Below, in pieces: positions 32,248 to 42,421 of a DNA stretch of 64,000 bases; the first letter of the stretch is position 1; every line of letters starts with the position of its first letter. The notes under the pieces are model-generated. The model did not search any database and was not told the origin of the DNA. It saw only the letters and a program-made list of their open reading frames with translations. Where the stretch lies: contig CAVNUY010000004.1 in NCBI GenBank assembly GCA_963691655.1, forward strand, positions 62,001-126,000, in the 5' to 3' direction. A program made the position numbers and the translations under genes. The DNA is from Toxonevra muliebris (Eukaryota > Arthropoda > Insecta > Diptera > Pallopteridae).

Positions 32248-32671
32248 CTACATGCTTTAAACCAATAATCGACTGAGGCAAACCACGCCTCCATGTCATT
32301 TGGCGTTATACGAGGCATTGGAATGCGAACATGCACATCGTTCTGCACATGAGCATTTTGCCGATATGACGAAAATGGTGGTGGATCGTTACTCAGTCGC
32401 GGTGCTAAAAATGGTGTTGCTGTTGCATTGGCGGCCCGCTGCACTGTCGCGGTGGCTGCGCGGCATTTAACTGCTGCGAAACTAACGGTGCTGACGGAGG
32501 TACAGTTTTGCATAGAGCAGGGAAAACATTTTGTTCCTGCCATGGCGTTGCGCCTTGTTCGGGCACGTTGTTGGAATCACTGCTGTGGCTGGTAGGTAGT
32601 GCTGAGCCTGCAGGGAAACTATCGCTGCAAGACACAGAGGTGCTGTCTGTTCGCTGAAGATGTTTGTCCAT
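32248..32671 (-). pseudogene. gag: CsRn1-like Gag N-terminal part
   Basis: The likely start is MDKHLQRTDS at 32671, just inside the leader. A Pro/Gln/Ser-rich segment leads, after a frameshift near 32430, to IPMPRITPNDMEAWFASVDY, which fits the PxxxxDxxxWFxxxExxF pattern at the start of CsRn1-type capsid domains. The frame is cut at 32255 by the hAT insertion; the extra residues to 32205 come from its TIR. Confidence 0.75.
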
Positions 32672-32835
32672 AAAAAAATGAAAACGCGAGTACACGCGAA
32701 GATAATAGAAAATTAGATCCGTAAAATGCGCAATTTTTTTCACGTGTAAAAAATGACGTAGAACGTTGAATCACGACGACTTATTTTGCATACGTGTCTG
32801 GAAGCGGAGGACCCAGATCAAGTCGGGGTCAGCAA

Positions 32836-33091
32836 TGTAGGTTGGTCGAGCGGTACTTTTATTTTTTTGCACGACGTGCGGAGTAGAATCGAAAAAGAAC
32901 GGTGCGCACTTGTGTTACAGCAAAGAAAGAATGATTATTTTTTATTTTTTTTTTTTTACAGCAATAATTCAGTGATGGTACAAAATTTCTAATTCAGTCT
33001 TAAAACATAGAAAAAGTACAAAAGTACATAATTTTAAAAAAGGTATAATAATTGTTTCAGAACTTTACTTAATTATGTGGCGACTGCCACA
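32836..33091 (-). repeat. 5' LTR of CsRn1-like element
   Basis: 256 bp, TGTAGGTTGG to GACTGCCACA on the plus strand. On the minus strand it precedes the tRNA-Trp-like primer site (about 32816-32834) and the Gag start. Confidence 0.8.
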
Positions 33092-33249
33092 TATACATAT
33101 ATGCATTAAAGTATATGTGTATTTCTCATACAAAATTAACGCGTTTTCTTTATATATTGTTATTTAAACAATAACCAGACGATCCAATTCCATTCGTTTC
33201 AAAAAATTCTCTCTCTATATAAATAATAACTACCGCAAACGGTTCATAT

Positions 33250-33465
33250 AATTATGTTTTATCTTTTATTAAGTCTTTATTCATTCGACTCTTAACAAGA
33301 ACTGAAACACACGTACTCGACAATTGCCGAACATACTTATAAAAACGAAACAGAGAAACATGTACAAAGAAAAGAAACAAAACAGAGTTGCCAGATAGGC
33401 TGAATATAACCAACATAAAACATTTAGTAAGTAGAAATGTATAAAAGGAGTAAGCAGATATAACT
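33250..33465 (-). repeat. 3' LTR of 17.6-like element
   Basis: 216 bp, identical to 39027-39242. Frames at 33252-33556 on the minus strand are LTR by-products. In element orientation a TTTATAAG box and AATAAA signals are present. Confidence 0.9.
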
Positions 33466-33677
33466 CCTCCAACCTTAAGATATTTGCGTCTCTGCAAATA
33501 TTTACAAAAATTTTTCTTTTCAATATGCCAAATGATACATAGTAATGTAAATACATAATAACTAAATAATATTAATTTAATTTAAATCTTTTAATTTAAT
33601 TTTACTCAACAGATTTACTGGTGTAATAACAATTATGATAATTCCTCCATCCTTAAGATATTTGCGTCTCTGCAAAT
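33466..33677 (-). other. Polypurine tract region, duplicated 34-bp block
   Basis: 33466-33499 next to the 3' LTR and 33644-33677 are copies of the same 34-bp block with one mismatch, each ending (minus strand) in GGTTGGAGG or GGATGGAGG. The LTR-adjacent copy would act as plus-strand primer. The second copy is followed by AATTATCATAATT rather than an LTR. Confidence 0.65.
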
Positions 33678-33917
33678 TAAATTTTGTAAATTGTTTTTTT
33701 TTTTTTTTTTTTTTTTTAATTTTATATTTGACATTTAATTTCAATCTCTCAGAACTCTTAATTATAATAATACGTTACATAACTTTTTTATTTTCTTTTT
33801 AAATATATTCATTAAATTCATTATTTTGTTATTGTAATAAAAGGAAACTTAGAAAAATCATTTCATTGTAGGATAAATATATTTATTTTTTTTTTTCGTT
33901 TTTAGTGTCAACATTTT
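33678..33917 (-). other. Non-coding 3' region with 25-T tract
   Basis: AT-rich sequence between the integrase stop and the duplicated polypurine block, including a T tract at about 33693-33718. No coding region. Confidence 0.5.
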
Positions 33918-35276
33918 TTAATTTTCAGTGTTTTGAAAATTGTATTTTCGTTTTAATTGAGATTCATAGTATCTTGTTTTTCTATTATTTGATGTGTCTG
34001 TTGTATAATTGCCTTTTTTATCATAACTTCTAAGCTCTTTGTATTTTGGTTTGCATTTAGGTATCTGTCTATTATTAACAACATCTTCTAGTTGGCTGAA
34101 TTCTTTATCTCTATTCTTGTTTAACTTGTTAATTCTATTAATTTTATTTTGCTCGTATTCCTTACCCAATTCCTGAATATAGTCTTTATCAAAATTTTTT
34201 ATAATGAAATCAATTGGTCGTTTTTTTGTTGTTGAATGTATTGTGTTGTTGTAAATTGTAAATACTTTGAAAAGTTTGTCATCTAGTTCAAGGGTCTTGT
34301 TTATTTTATCTGCTTCCATAATTCTTAAGTGCTCGTTTAGAGTTCCGTGCAATCTTTCAATATCTGAGTTGCCTGTTTTCAAAAATGCTGTTGTCTTGTG
34401 AGTTGCAATATTTTCTTCCTTTAAAAACAATTCTACTGCGTTATGTAGTATACAACGTTCATTATCAAATATAAGTTTTCTCATTTTTCCTAAAAATTGA
34501 ATCCTCTGCTTCAATGCTTCTAAAATAGAAATCCATGTTCTGTCGTTTAGTTTATGAAAAGTTGCGTATTTTGAAAATTTATCAATAGTTGTTAGAAACA
34601 TTTTATTTCTACATGGATACCATATATCTATGTGAACGATGTCGTTAAAATGTGTTGGACTTTCGCTAATTTGATAAGGAATTTTAATAGGGTGTCTATC
34701 ATGTTTTGCAATTTTGCATACTTCACAGTTGTTAAAAACCAAAGTTATCATGTAAAATAATTTAGGGAAAAAAAATTTATATTTTAACTCGAAAAAAATT
34801 TCTTTAATCCCTCTATGATTGTTCCTTAGGTGCTCATCTTTAATAATTGTTAAAATCTCATTTTTGTCCGAAATGTCGATTAATTTCAAATTAGATCTAT
34901 ACAGGGTTAAATTATTTTTATGAAAGTTTTCTACATAGACGTCTTGGAATTCCATAAATAATTCATCATCTTCACAAAAAACGCACATAAAACCTTTGTC
35001 TATTAATATTCTTTCCATAATCTCTTTTAAATTTGAATTCTCTGTTATAACTAAATGATTTTGGCACTTCTTATTAACTATCTTTGTTCTAACCTGTTCT
35101 TGCTCTCCATATTTTAAATAAATTTGATTTTTGTAAGAATTTATACTTTTATCTGTGATAAAAATATAACTTAAATTATCCTCTATAGCGCTATGAATTG
35201 TTGCATCTATTGAGCATATATCCTCTACCTCTTCACAATCACTCTCAATAATATTTTCATTGTTAAATATAGCCAA
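33918..35276 (-). CDS. pol: Integrase part of pol, 17.6-like element
   Basis: 452 aa in a frame different from the RT part, overlapping it by about 50 bp. The zinc domain reads HLRNNHRG then CEVCKIAKH (H-x3-H...C-x2-C). The catalytic core has Asp in VHIDIWYP, Asp in LIFDNERC and Glu in SDIERLHGTL. The C-terminus is highly basic (NKINRINKLNKNRDKEF). The Met at 35276 is probably not a true start; the frame is the natural continuation of pol after a one-base shift near 35280, so integrase would not be translated with RT unless frameshifting occurs. It joins cDNA to target DNA. Confidence 0.85.
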   Translation of the reverse strand: MAIFNNENIIESDCEEVEDICSIDATIHSAIEDNLSYIFITDKSINSYKNQIYLKYGEQEQVRTKIVNKKCQNHLVITENSNLKEIMERILIDKGFMCVFCEDDELFMEFQDVYVENFHKNNLTLYRSNLKLIDISDKNEILTIIKDEHLRNNHRGIKEIFFELKYKFFFPKLFYMITLVFNNCEVCKIAKHDRHPIKIPYQISESPTHFNDIVHIDIWYPCRNKMFLTTIDKFSKYATFHKLNDRTWISILEALKQRIQFLGKMRKLIFDNERCILHNAVELFLKEENIATHKTTAFLKTGNSDIERLHGTLNEHLRIMEADKINKTLELDDKLFKVFTIYNNTIHSTTKKRPIDFIIKNFDKDYIQELGKEYEQNKINRINKLNKNRDKEFSQLEDVVNNRQIPKCKPKYKELRSYDKKGNYTTDTSNNRKTRYYESQLKRKYNFQNTEN

Positions 35277-37132
35277 ATTTTCGGTTTTATCTTCTCTTTT
35301 TGTAAGTATCTACTTAACGCATCCGCAACTGCATTATCCCTTCCTTTAATGTATGTTATATCGAAGTCATACTCATTAAGTTGAATTTTCCACCTCTGCA
35401 ATTTCATATTTGGCTCTTTAATATTGTGAAGCCACGTAAGTGGTTTATGATCTGTCTGTATAACAAATTTCCTGCCATAGAGATACGTTCGAAAATACTT
35501 TACGGACCAAACAACTGCAAGCAATTCTTTTTCAATAGTAGAATATCTTATTTCGTGATTTGATAAGGTTCGAGAAGCGTAACAAATCGGGTGATTATTT
35601 TGACTCAAAACTGAGCCAATCGCAAATTGTGAGGCGTCAGTTGTCAAAGTAATTTTTTTTGTAAAATCTGGTGGTTGCAACACTGGTTCGTTTGTCAATA
35701 ACTTTTTTAAATTTCTAAATGCATTTAAATATTCTATGTCCTTAATGTCAAGTTCAATGTCTTGCTTCAAAAATTTTATAATAGGATATGCTACTTTTGC
35801 GTAGTCTTTAATAAATTTTCTGTAATATCCGGTAATACCTAAGAATTGTCTTATTTCTTTTTCATTTGTCGGTGGCTTCATACACTCAATAGCTTTAATT
35901 TTTAAAGGATCGGGTTTTATTCCGTCTCCTGATACAACATGACCTAAATATTTTGTACTTAACGCCGCGAAATGACATTTGTCAAATTGGATTTTTAAGT
36001 TATATTCGCGTAGCTTATTGAAAATTTTTTTTATAGAATCGAGGTGCTCTTGAAAACTTGTTGAAAAAATTAAAATATCATCTAAATAAACAACACAAAT
36101 TTTATTTATGTAATCCTTTAAAACAGTATTGATAAGCCTCTGAAATGTAGCAGGAGCTGTTTTGAGGCCAAAGGGCATTCTTGTAAATTCAAAATGCCCA
36201 TTTGCGGTTGAAAACGCAGTTTTTGCTCTATCATCAGGGTGGACCTCTATCTGATGAAACCCTTTTGCCAAATCAATTGTGCTGAAATAGAAACATTTTC
36301 CTAACTTATCGAATATGTCTTCCATATTTGGAATTGGAAATTTATCGTCAACAGTCTGTTCATTAAGTTTACGGTAGTCGATTACTACCCTCCATTTACG
36401 CTTGCCGCTACTATCAATCTTTTTTGGGACCACCCACAGGGGTGAATTGTATGGACTGGTACTTGGAACTATAATTTTCTGATGCAGCATTTCTTTTATT
36501 TGTCTATCTACTTCTTCCCTATGTATTACTGGGTATCTGTAAAGTTTACTATAAATGGGTGCATCTGTACGCGTAGGGATTTTGTGTTGTATAACGTTTA
36601 CAAAAGATAAATTATCTCCGTCTTTATAAAAAATATCCTTATTTGAATCTAAAATTGTGCCTAAAGCTTTCGCATCCTTAGCGTTTAAGTGATCCGCAAA
36701 TAAATTAGTTAAATTAAAATCTTCTTCACATGTAAAAATTTGTATCGACTCATTTTGTAAATAACTCTCAACAGATAACTCTTCATCTTTATTAAAATAT
36801 ATTGGCAGTGATGTATTTGTCGTTATTAATTTTCTATTTTTATAATCAATGGTCATGTCCAAATCAAGTAGGATATTGTTGCCAATAATTCCATCAAAAC
36901 TTTCGTGAAATAAAAATTCAAGAAACTCAACAAATTTTTCCGGCCTCTTAAATTCTTCGAAAAGGGGTACACTATACTTAATATTTGTACAGATACTACG
37001 ATTTAAAACTTTAAGAGTATAGTTATGGCTGCTTACCCTCCATTTAGGATTACAAAGATGAGGATTTACTATACTAAACTCTGCGCCCGTGTCTATAATG
37101 AACCTAAGCTTTTTTATTTGAGTGTTTATCAC
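35225..37132 (-). CDS. pol: Protease, reverse transcriptase and RNase H, 17.6-like element
   Basis: 635 aa, continuous. Protease: FIIDTGAEFSIV near residue 12 and DGIIGNNILLDLD near 82. [44 protein letters not shown] and catalytic [10 protein letters not shown] (YLDD). RNase H: LTTDASQFAIGSVL, STIEKELLAVVW, IQTDHKPLTWL and DNAVADALSRYL. The frame begins exactly where gag ends and lies in -1 register, so a -1 shift joins Gag to Pol; the GTG at 37132 need not be a start. After the RNase H the last ~20 residues are out of frame with integrase. Confidence 0.9.
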   Translation of the reverse strand: MINTQIKKLRFIIDTGAEFSIVNPHLCNPKWRVSSHNYTLKVLNRSICTNIKYSVPLFEEFKRPEKFVEFLEFLFHESFDGIIGNNILLDLDMTIDYKNRKLITTNTSLPIYFNKDEELSVESYLQNESIQIFTCEEDFNLTNLFADHLNAKDAKALGTILDSNKDIFYKDGDNLSFVNVIQHKIPTRTDAPIYSKLYRYPVIHREEVDRQIKEMLHQKIIVPSTSPYNSPLWVVPKKIDSSGKRKWRVVIDYRKLNEQTVDDKFPIPNMEDIFDKLGKCFYFSTIDLAKGFHQIEVHPDDRAKTAFSTANGHFEFTRMPFGLKTAPATFQRLINTVLKDYINKICVVYLDDILIFSTSFQEHLDSIKKIFNKLREYNLKIQFDKCHFAALSTKYLGHVVSGDGIKPDPLKIKAIECMKPPTNEKEIRQFLGITGYYRKFIKDYAKVAYPIIKFLKQDIELDIKDIEYLNAFRNLKKLLTNEPVLQPPDFTKKITLTTDASQFAIGSVLSQNNHPICYASRTLSNHEIRYSTIEKELLAVVWSVKYFRTYLYGRKFVIQTDHKPLTWLHNIKEPNMKLQRWKIQLNEYDFDITYIKGRDNAVADALSRYLQKEKIKPKIWLYLTMKILLRVIVKR

Positions 37133-38061
37133 TATATAGGGTAATCCCTTGGGCTGTCCTCTCGAAAATTTGGACCTGTTTGATTGACACTTATTTCCAT
37201 TGGCTCTACTTCAACTCCACTATTAACGTAGTTTTGTCTACTTTTGCTATTGTAAAACTGTTCATTGTTGTTGTTATGTCTACTTGTTTGATTACTATTA
37301 TTGTACGTTTGCCTAGTTTGTACCGAATTTTGTTGTCCTGTATTTATACCACTCTTTTGTTGTTGTTGTATATTATTACGATCAAATTCGTTACTTTCGT
37401 TCGACTGTCGTTGTTGGTGTATGTTCTTATCATAAATTCGGTTGCCTTGATTGAAAGATTGCATTTTGTTGCTAAAAAAATTTTGTTGATTGTTATTGTG
37501 TTTTAAGTAACCATTAGTTTTAATTATTTCATAGGCTTCCCTAAAATTAGCAGGAATACGACTAACGATAATACTTTTAACGGGTTCTGGCAATCCGTGT
37601 TTAAATGAATGTAATGCAATTCTAGCGTTGCTACTAACTTCAAAGTTATCCTTATTTTCACTAAAATATAAGGCATTATTCAACCGACACAAATAATTGT
37701 TTAACTTATAATAAAAATTTTCTATTGTTGAGTCACAACGACACGATCTTATTTTGTCAATGAGTTCATCAACCGAATCCCGTTCACCATGATTCTCAAT
37801 CAAAACTCTTTTTATTTCTGGCCAAGTACTTAAATTTCCATTAATAAGTATAGTTTTTCTGGCATTACCAATAATTTTATCTTTTATAAGTCCTAGCAAT
37901 AATTGTTTATAAATAATATCAAATGAATCAAGTATAGGAACCATCGAATCGACACGTTCCAAAAAATGTATTAAACCATTCCTATCACCATCATAATTTG
38001 CAATATTATTAAGGTTAGAAGAAATAATTTTAAATTTAGTGTTAGTATCTAAACCTTCCAT
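37132..38061 (-). CDS. gag: Gag of 17.6-like element
   Basis: 309 aa, intact. Residues about 1-190 form the capsid-like domain (LIHFLERVDSMVPIL, WPEIKRVLIENHG, FYYKLNNYLCRLN, FKHGLPEPVKSIIVSRIP). The C-terminal 110 residues are Asn/Gln/Ser-rich and have no zinc knuckles, as usual for 17.6/297-type Gag. The stop overlaps the start of pol. The Met at 38061 follows a long repeat-rich leader and is the first in frame. Confidence 0.9.
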   Translation of the reverse strand: MEGLDTNTKFKIISSNLNNIANYDGDRNGLIHFLERVDSMVPILDSFDIIYKQLLLGLIKDKIIGNARKTILINGNLSTWPEIKRVLIENHGERDSVDELIDKIRSCRCDSTIENFYYKLNNYLCRLNNALYFSENKDNFEVSSNARIALHSFKHGLPEPVKSIIVSRIPANFREAYEIIKTNGYLKHNNNQQNFFSNKMQSFNQGNRIYDKNIHQQRQSNESNEFDRNNIQQQQKSGINTGQQNSVQTRQTYNNSNQTSRHNNNNEQFYNSKSRQNYVNSGVEVEPMEISVNQTGPNFREDSPRDYPI

Positions 38062-38074
38062 TGTACTTCCCTTT

Positions 38075-38445
38075 TTCTTGCAATTTATTCTCCTTCTTGT
38101 AGTTTATTCTCTTTTGTGTAAATTATTCTCCTTCTTGTAGTTTGTTCTCCTTCTGGTAGTTTATTTTTGTTCTTGTAGTTTATTCTCCTTCTTGTTGTTT
38201 TATCTCCTTCTTGTTGTCTATTCTCCTTATTGTTTATTCTCCTTCATGTTGTAAATCTGTTATTAATCATCAGTGATTGAATTTATTGTTTTATTCTTGT
38301 AGTTTATTCTCGTTTGTGTAGTTTATTCTCCTTCTTGTTGTCTATTCTCCTTCATGTTGTTTATTCTCCTTGTTGTTTATTCTCCTTGTTATTTATTCTC
38401 CTTCACGTTGTTTATTCTCCTGTTCTCTTGTTGTAAATCTGTTTG
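38075..38445 (-). repeat. Degenerate ~19-bp tandem array in the element leader
   Basis: About twenty imperfect copies of TTGTAGTTTATTCTCCTTC fill most of the stretch between gag and the 5' LTR. Some units are shortened, and a TTGTAAATCTGTT...ATCATCAGTGATTGAATTTATTG block occurs twice (about 38249 and 38441). Position and design recall the insulator array of gypsy, but the motif is different. Confidence 0.75.
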
Positions 38446-39011
38446 TTTTATTTATACCTTATTGATCATCAGTGATTAAATTTATTGTTTTATTTTTTTT
38501 TTTTTTCTCTACTTATAATTTGCAAACCACATGTGTTATAGTTTCACATAAATTATTATTAAATTGTTTTATATTTTTATGTGAACGAAGATGAAATTGA
38601 TATTCGTGAAAATCTCGTTAGGGTTCGTGAAATTGTTTTCGATGTTGGTGAAGCTATTGGTGAAGCTTTTGCTTTTTCTTTTATTTTCTTGCTAATTTGG
38701 ACTCGATTTTTATTTGATAAATATTTAATTTTATTTAATTCTATTTATTTATTAGTTTAAGTAATTTAAGTAGTTTTGCATTTAATATCACTATAACTTT
38801 TAGTCTTCTTTACTTAATTTTTTATAGTTTTTGTTCTCTTCGAACATTAGTAAAGTTCTTAGTTATAGTTTTTGTCTTTTTTTATTGGAAATATGCAATT
38901 TTTACATAATATGTATGATTTTTTTTTTTTTTTTCACAACCGTATTTTTTTATTAGTTCTTTTCGAACATTTACAATTAAAATGAAAACGGTTATTAGAG
39001 CGTATCCAGCT
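38446..39011 (-). other. Leader (5' untranslated) region
   Basis: AT-rich, with GGTGAAGCTATTGGTGAAGC-like short repeats at about 38650. No open frame. It ends at the primer site. Confidence 0.5.
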
Positions 39012-39026
39012 CGCCACGACTGCGCC
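39012..39026 (-). other. Primer binding site (tRNA-Ser type)
   Basis: On the minus strand GGCGCAGTCGTGGCG begins directly after the LTR end CATAATT. With the last LTR base it reads TGGCGCAGTCG, the tRNA-Ser type of 17.6-like elements. Confidence 0.7.
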
Positions 39027-39242
39027 AATTATGTTTTATCTTTTATTAAGTCTTTATTCATTCGACTCTTAACAAGAACTGAAACACACGTACTCGACAA
39101 TTGCCGAACATACTTATAAAAACGAAACAGAGAAACATGTACAAAGAAAAGAAACAAAACAGAGTTGCCAGATAGGCTGAATATAACCAACATAAAACAT
39201 TTAGTAAGTAGAAATGTATAAAAGGAGTAAGCAGATATAACT
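39027..39242 (-). repeat. 5' LTR of 17.6-like element
   Basis: 216 bp, identical to the 3' LTR. It drives transcription leftward in this window. Confidence 0.9.
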
Positions 39243-39246
39243 ATAT

Positions 39247-39453
39247 ATACAGATTCTGGCGTGTCTCATTATATACTCTTAAAAATTACATTAAATATTC
39301 TAAATTCTAATTAATTCTTCAAGTGATATCTCTCTCTTTGAGCGAAAATTTGTTCGCTCGTTTGCACGAACATTTGCTCGCTCTTCTGCATGAAATACAA
39401 ACCTTTTCAAAAGCTTGTACAAACGTTTTGAGTTTATAAAAAAAACCCAACAA
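39247..39453. other. Host or older repeat flank, no gene
   Basis: Joined to 33092-33245 before the LTR element inserted. It contains a short GAGCGAAAATTTGTTCGCTC hairpin at about 39340. Confidence 0.4.
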
Positions 39454-39455
39454 TA

Positions 39456-40345
39456 AGGAGTGAGATCGAAAAAATCTTAACATATATAAAATTCAATAAT
39501 TTTTAAACGGTTGATCTTAGAGTTTTGATTGTTCTTTTATTTAATTGATAATATTTTACAAATTACAGAAAAATATAACTTTTATAGTTCTAACCAATAT
39601 TTATGAACTCATGGACTTTTTTTGGTAAGCCTTCCATTAGAGATTTGATAGTTGTTTCAGACACCTTTTTGAAACAGTTTTCCCATCTCCTTTTAAAATC
39701 TTCGATATTTTGGGACACTTTTTTTGTGCTCTTTAAGTTTCTTTTCACAAGAGCCCAATATCTCTCCGCTGGTCTTTGCTCGTGGCAATTTGGAGGATTG
39801 GCCGCTCTTGGTACAAAAACTATGTTATTACTTTGGTACCACTCCAGAGCTTTTTTACCGTAGTGACATGATGCCAAATCAGGCCAAAAATATGTGGACA
39901 CATTGTGCTCTCTTATGAAAGGAAAAAGTCTTTTTTCAAATATACTTTGATGTATATTTCGGTATTTATAGAGCCCACTGTAACAAAAGACTTGCTTCTT
40001 TTGCCGCAACTGCATATAGCTTGCCATACTTAATACATATAACTTTTTAGGAAATTTTGTCTGCTTTTGGATTCTAAATTGTTCTTCGACATTTTCTCGA
40101 GCATCAGCAAACATAAAAATTTTGACCCGGAAGCTGCGTAAAATCTGCCAGTACATACGTTTCGTCGACCATTATACAACATGAATATTTTTGCACCAAA
40201 CTCACAATAAATCAACATGTTTGTCATTAAAAATAACAACTGACATATTTTTCAAAGATAACTAGATCAAAGAAATTTTTCAATTTTACACCCAAAAAAA
40301 ATTTTTAGGTAAAACGTGTGTTAAGATATTTTCAATCTCACTCCT
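39456..40345 (-). mobile_element. Tc1/mariner-superfamily element, copy B
   Basis: Ends AGGAGTGAGATCGAAAAAAT (left) and the related inverted right end (AGGAGTGAGATTGAAAATAT reversed), flanked by TA at 39454-39455 and 40346-40347. Orientation is opposite to copy A. It is shorter (890 bp) because the N-terminal half of the transposase gene is deleted. Confidence 0.85.
39590..40190 (-). pseudogene. Tc1-like transposase C-terminal part (copy B)
   Basis: Closely similar to copy A. The frame 40156-39590 carries WPDLASCHYG and RPAERYWALVK with the same 37-residue spacing. The first Asp segment (copy A MVDETYV) is recognisable near 40170 only in another frame. A frameshift near 40030 separates the parts. 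It cannot encode an active enzyme. Confidence 0.8.
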
Positions 40346-40347
40346 TA

Positions 40348-41451
40348 GATACAATACATTTGCATGCACGTTTTCCAAACACATTTTCTCCTTCTCTCTC
40401 TCTGTTCATATTCTTAGTTTCAGTTGAGTTGGTTACCAAAAAAAAAAAAAAAAATTAAATAAGACTTTTTTTAACTAAATTCATATAAGTTCAAATAAGG
40501 CACAACCCATAGTTGACATACATAATACACCAGTATTATTCACCTGTGAGTTGCAACCCAATAAACAGACGCACGTGAACAACATTTCCAATAATAAAAA
40601 TAATTTCCGCAATATAGTTTACACTAGTTTACGTGGCACTGCAATCTTAATATATACTCATAAACCTACATTTACATAATTCTAACGTAACGTATAAGGG
40701 CTTAGATTTTAAGAAGGGTTCATTTTTTATTGTAAAGGAAGGTGATATTTCCTTATATGAAATCGAGGACTTAGCAGTTAGCACTACTCAAAAATTATTT
40801 TTTATTTGTTTTGAACACAAAATTGATCCATTTTCAAGCGTATATTGTAGGCAAAAAGTCACATATGTACAATTTTATAAAAGCAAATATTATTAGTTCA
40901 CCACCTTTACATATTCATTTACTTCAAAATAATCAGAAAGCAATACGCTTAAAAAACATTTAAATATCACATCAGTTGCTATAAAAAAAAAAACAAACAT
41001 TTTATGATATTTCAATTTATTAATAATATCTATCTTATGTATGTGCCTTTTATAGTACTTGAATTTATTATATTCGTTAGTGTAAAAATTGTATTATGTA
41101 TATTTGTGTATACATATAACCAAAAATAAAAATAAAACAAAAAGCCAAAACGGATTTTTATTTCATACGGATAAATCGGATAAAAATTACACGATATGTT
41201 GTTAATTCAACCTGTAGCTCATGTTATTTTTTAACACGATAGTTCAGGTTAATTTAGCAAGTGATCTGTTTAATGTCAACATGATTAGTAATGTTGAATC
41301 AACATTTTCATCTGTTTAAAATCAACACTAAGAAATCATGTTAAAAAAGAGCTTCATGTTGAGGTTTTACATGATTGATCCCGTTGAAAAATAACAAACG
41401 GAAAATTGGTTAAAATTTGGTTGATTTTACATAATTTTTTGGCTGAGTGTT
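40348..41451. other. No gene recognised
   Basis: AT-rich DNA. A poly-A run lies at 40439-40456. Between about 41190 and 41450 there are repeated AACATGATT/AATCAACA-type motifs and the end TTTTTTGGCTGAGTGT, which looks like a transposon terminus, but I could not find its partner. Confidence 0.4.
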
Positions 41452-42112
41452 CAGGAGTTAAAATGTGTCCCAAATATTCCGTTTTTTTTTTCTCAAAAAA
41501 TTGCATTTATCTAATTGAATTTTAAGTCCTGATAGCTTCAGCCTTTCAAGAATTTGTTTAATGCTATTAATATGTTCCGTTAAAGAAGTGCTGAAGATAA
41601 GTATATCGTCTAGATATACTACACATATTTTGTTTATGAACTCACGAAGAACAAAGTTCATGAGACTTTAAAAAGTGGAAAGTGGAGGGGGCGTTTTTTA
41701 AACCAAATGGCGTTCTAATGTATTCGTAGTGACCAAATGGGGTGGAAAACGCTGTTTTTGCCCTATCTTCTTTCTTCATTAGTATTTGATGAAAACCTTT
41801 GGCAAGGTCTATAATTGTAAAATGTTGGGCCCTGCCTAATTTATCAAGAATTCCCTCTATGTTGGGAATAGGGAATTTGTCGTTCTATTGTAGGGTGAAT
41901 TGCTTTCCGCTATTATACCCTGATTAAGCATTTCGGAAATTTGTTTCTCAATTTCCTTTTCGTTAATTTGTGGGTATCTATAGATTTTGCAGTAGACTGG
42001 ATTGTCATTTTGTGTAATGATTCCGTGTTCTATTTCTGCAGTGCTTGTTAACATATCTCCTTCTTTGAAAAACAGTTTATGATATTTGTTGAGAATTTTC
42101 TAAATGGAATTT
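41452..42112 (-). pseudogene. pol: Inverted RT fragment of family D gypsy element
   Basis: Minus-strand copy of the RT region found on the plus strand at 42392-43130. It includes AEIEHGIITQ, IAESNSPYN, and [10 protein letters not shown] (YLDD). Compared with the plus copy it lacks about 110 bp after SPYN. Together with the plus copy it makes a head-to-head arrangement around a 280-bp centre. Confidence 0.8.
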
Positions 42113-42169
42113 CTTTCTTCATTATTTAGGTGATCCAGATTTAAATTATTTGTTTTACTGTACTCTATT

Positions 42170-42421
42170 TTGCATATTTCATGCATTCCAGATGAAAAGA
42201 ATCAAGTCAATAAAAAAATGTACAATAGGCAAAATTACTATGATAGGCAAAATTCTGAACAATATAGGCAAAACCCTAATAATAATAACTTTAGCCGCAA
42301 TAGTAATGGCTATAAAAATAACTTTGGCCGCAATAGTAACGGTATTAATAATAATAACAATTCGGGTATATATCGACCCAACAATAACAAATTCCATTCA
42401 GAAAATCTTCAACAAATATGA
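42170..42421 (+). pseudogene. gag: Gag tail fragment of family D element
   Basis: Reads NQVNKKMYNRQN followed by Asn-rich repeats (NPNNNNFSRN, GIYRPNNN), matching 26783-26970. It is joined directly to RT sequence near 42392, so the protease part is deleted. The minus frame 42179-42397 is a shadow. Confidence 0.75.

Larger units (their letters stand above)
27792..33091 (-). mobile_element. CsRn1/Kabuki-like LTR retrotransposon with nested insertions
   Basis: Minus-strand element with TG...CA LTRs at 32836-33091 (5') and 27792-28069 (3'). The primer region next to the 5' LTR reads, on the minus strand, TGCTGACCCCGACTTGATC, close to the tRNA-Trp-type site of CsRn1 elements. Gag carries the CHCC motif typical of that lineage. 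A hAT-type element sits in gag (30892-32247) and a LINE 3' fragment replaces much of RNase H/integrase (about 28327-28800). The LTRs differ by several bases and one ~20-bp indel, so the insertion is older than the neighbouring gypsy elements. The target duplication is unclear in AT-rich flanks. Confidence 0.8.
33250..39242 (-). mobile_element. Recent 17.6/297-like gypsy element
   Basis: Minus-strand element with two 216-bp LTRs that I find identical base for base. In element orientation the LTR runs AGTTATATC...CATAATT, as in 17.6/297. ATAT flanks both sides (33246-33249, 39243-39246), matching the ATAT target preference known for that group. A tRNA-Ser-like primer site, a repeat-rich leader, gag, and pol in two frames follow; there is no env. 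The identical LTRs argue for a very recent insertion. Confidence 0.9.

Noticed and set aside
37180..37506. 108-aa plus-strand ORF opposite gag
   Set aside because: It is the antisense of the Asn/Gln-rich Gag tail, which easily stays open.
38075..38445. CRISPR-like repeat array
   Set aside because: Units are contiguous and degenerate without unique spacers and lie in a eukaryotic retrotransposon leader.
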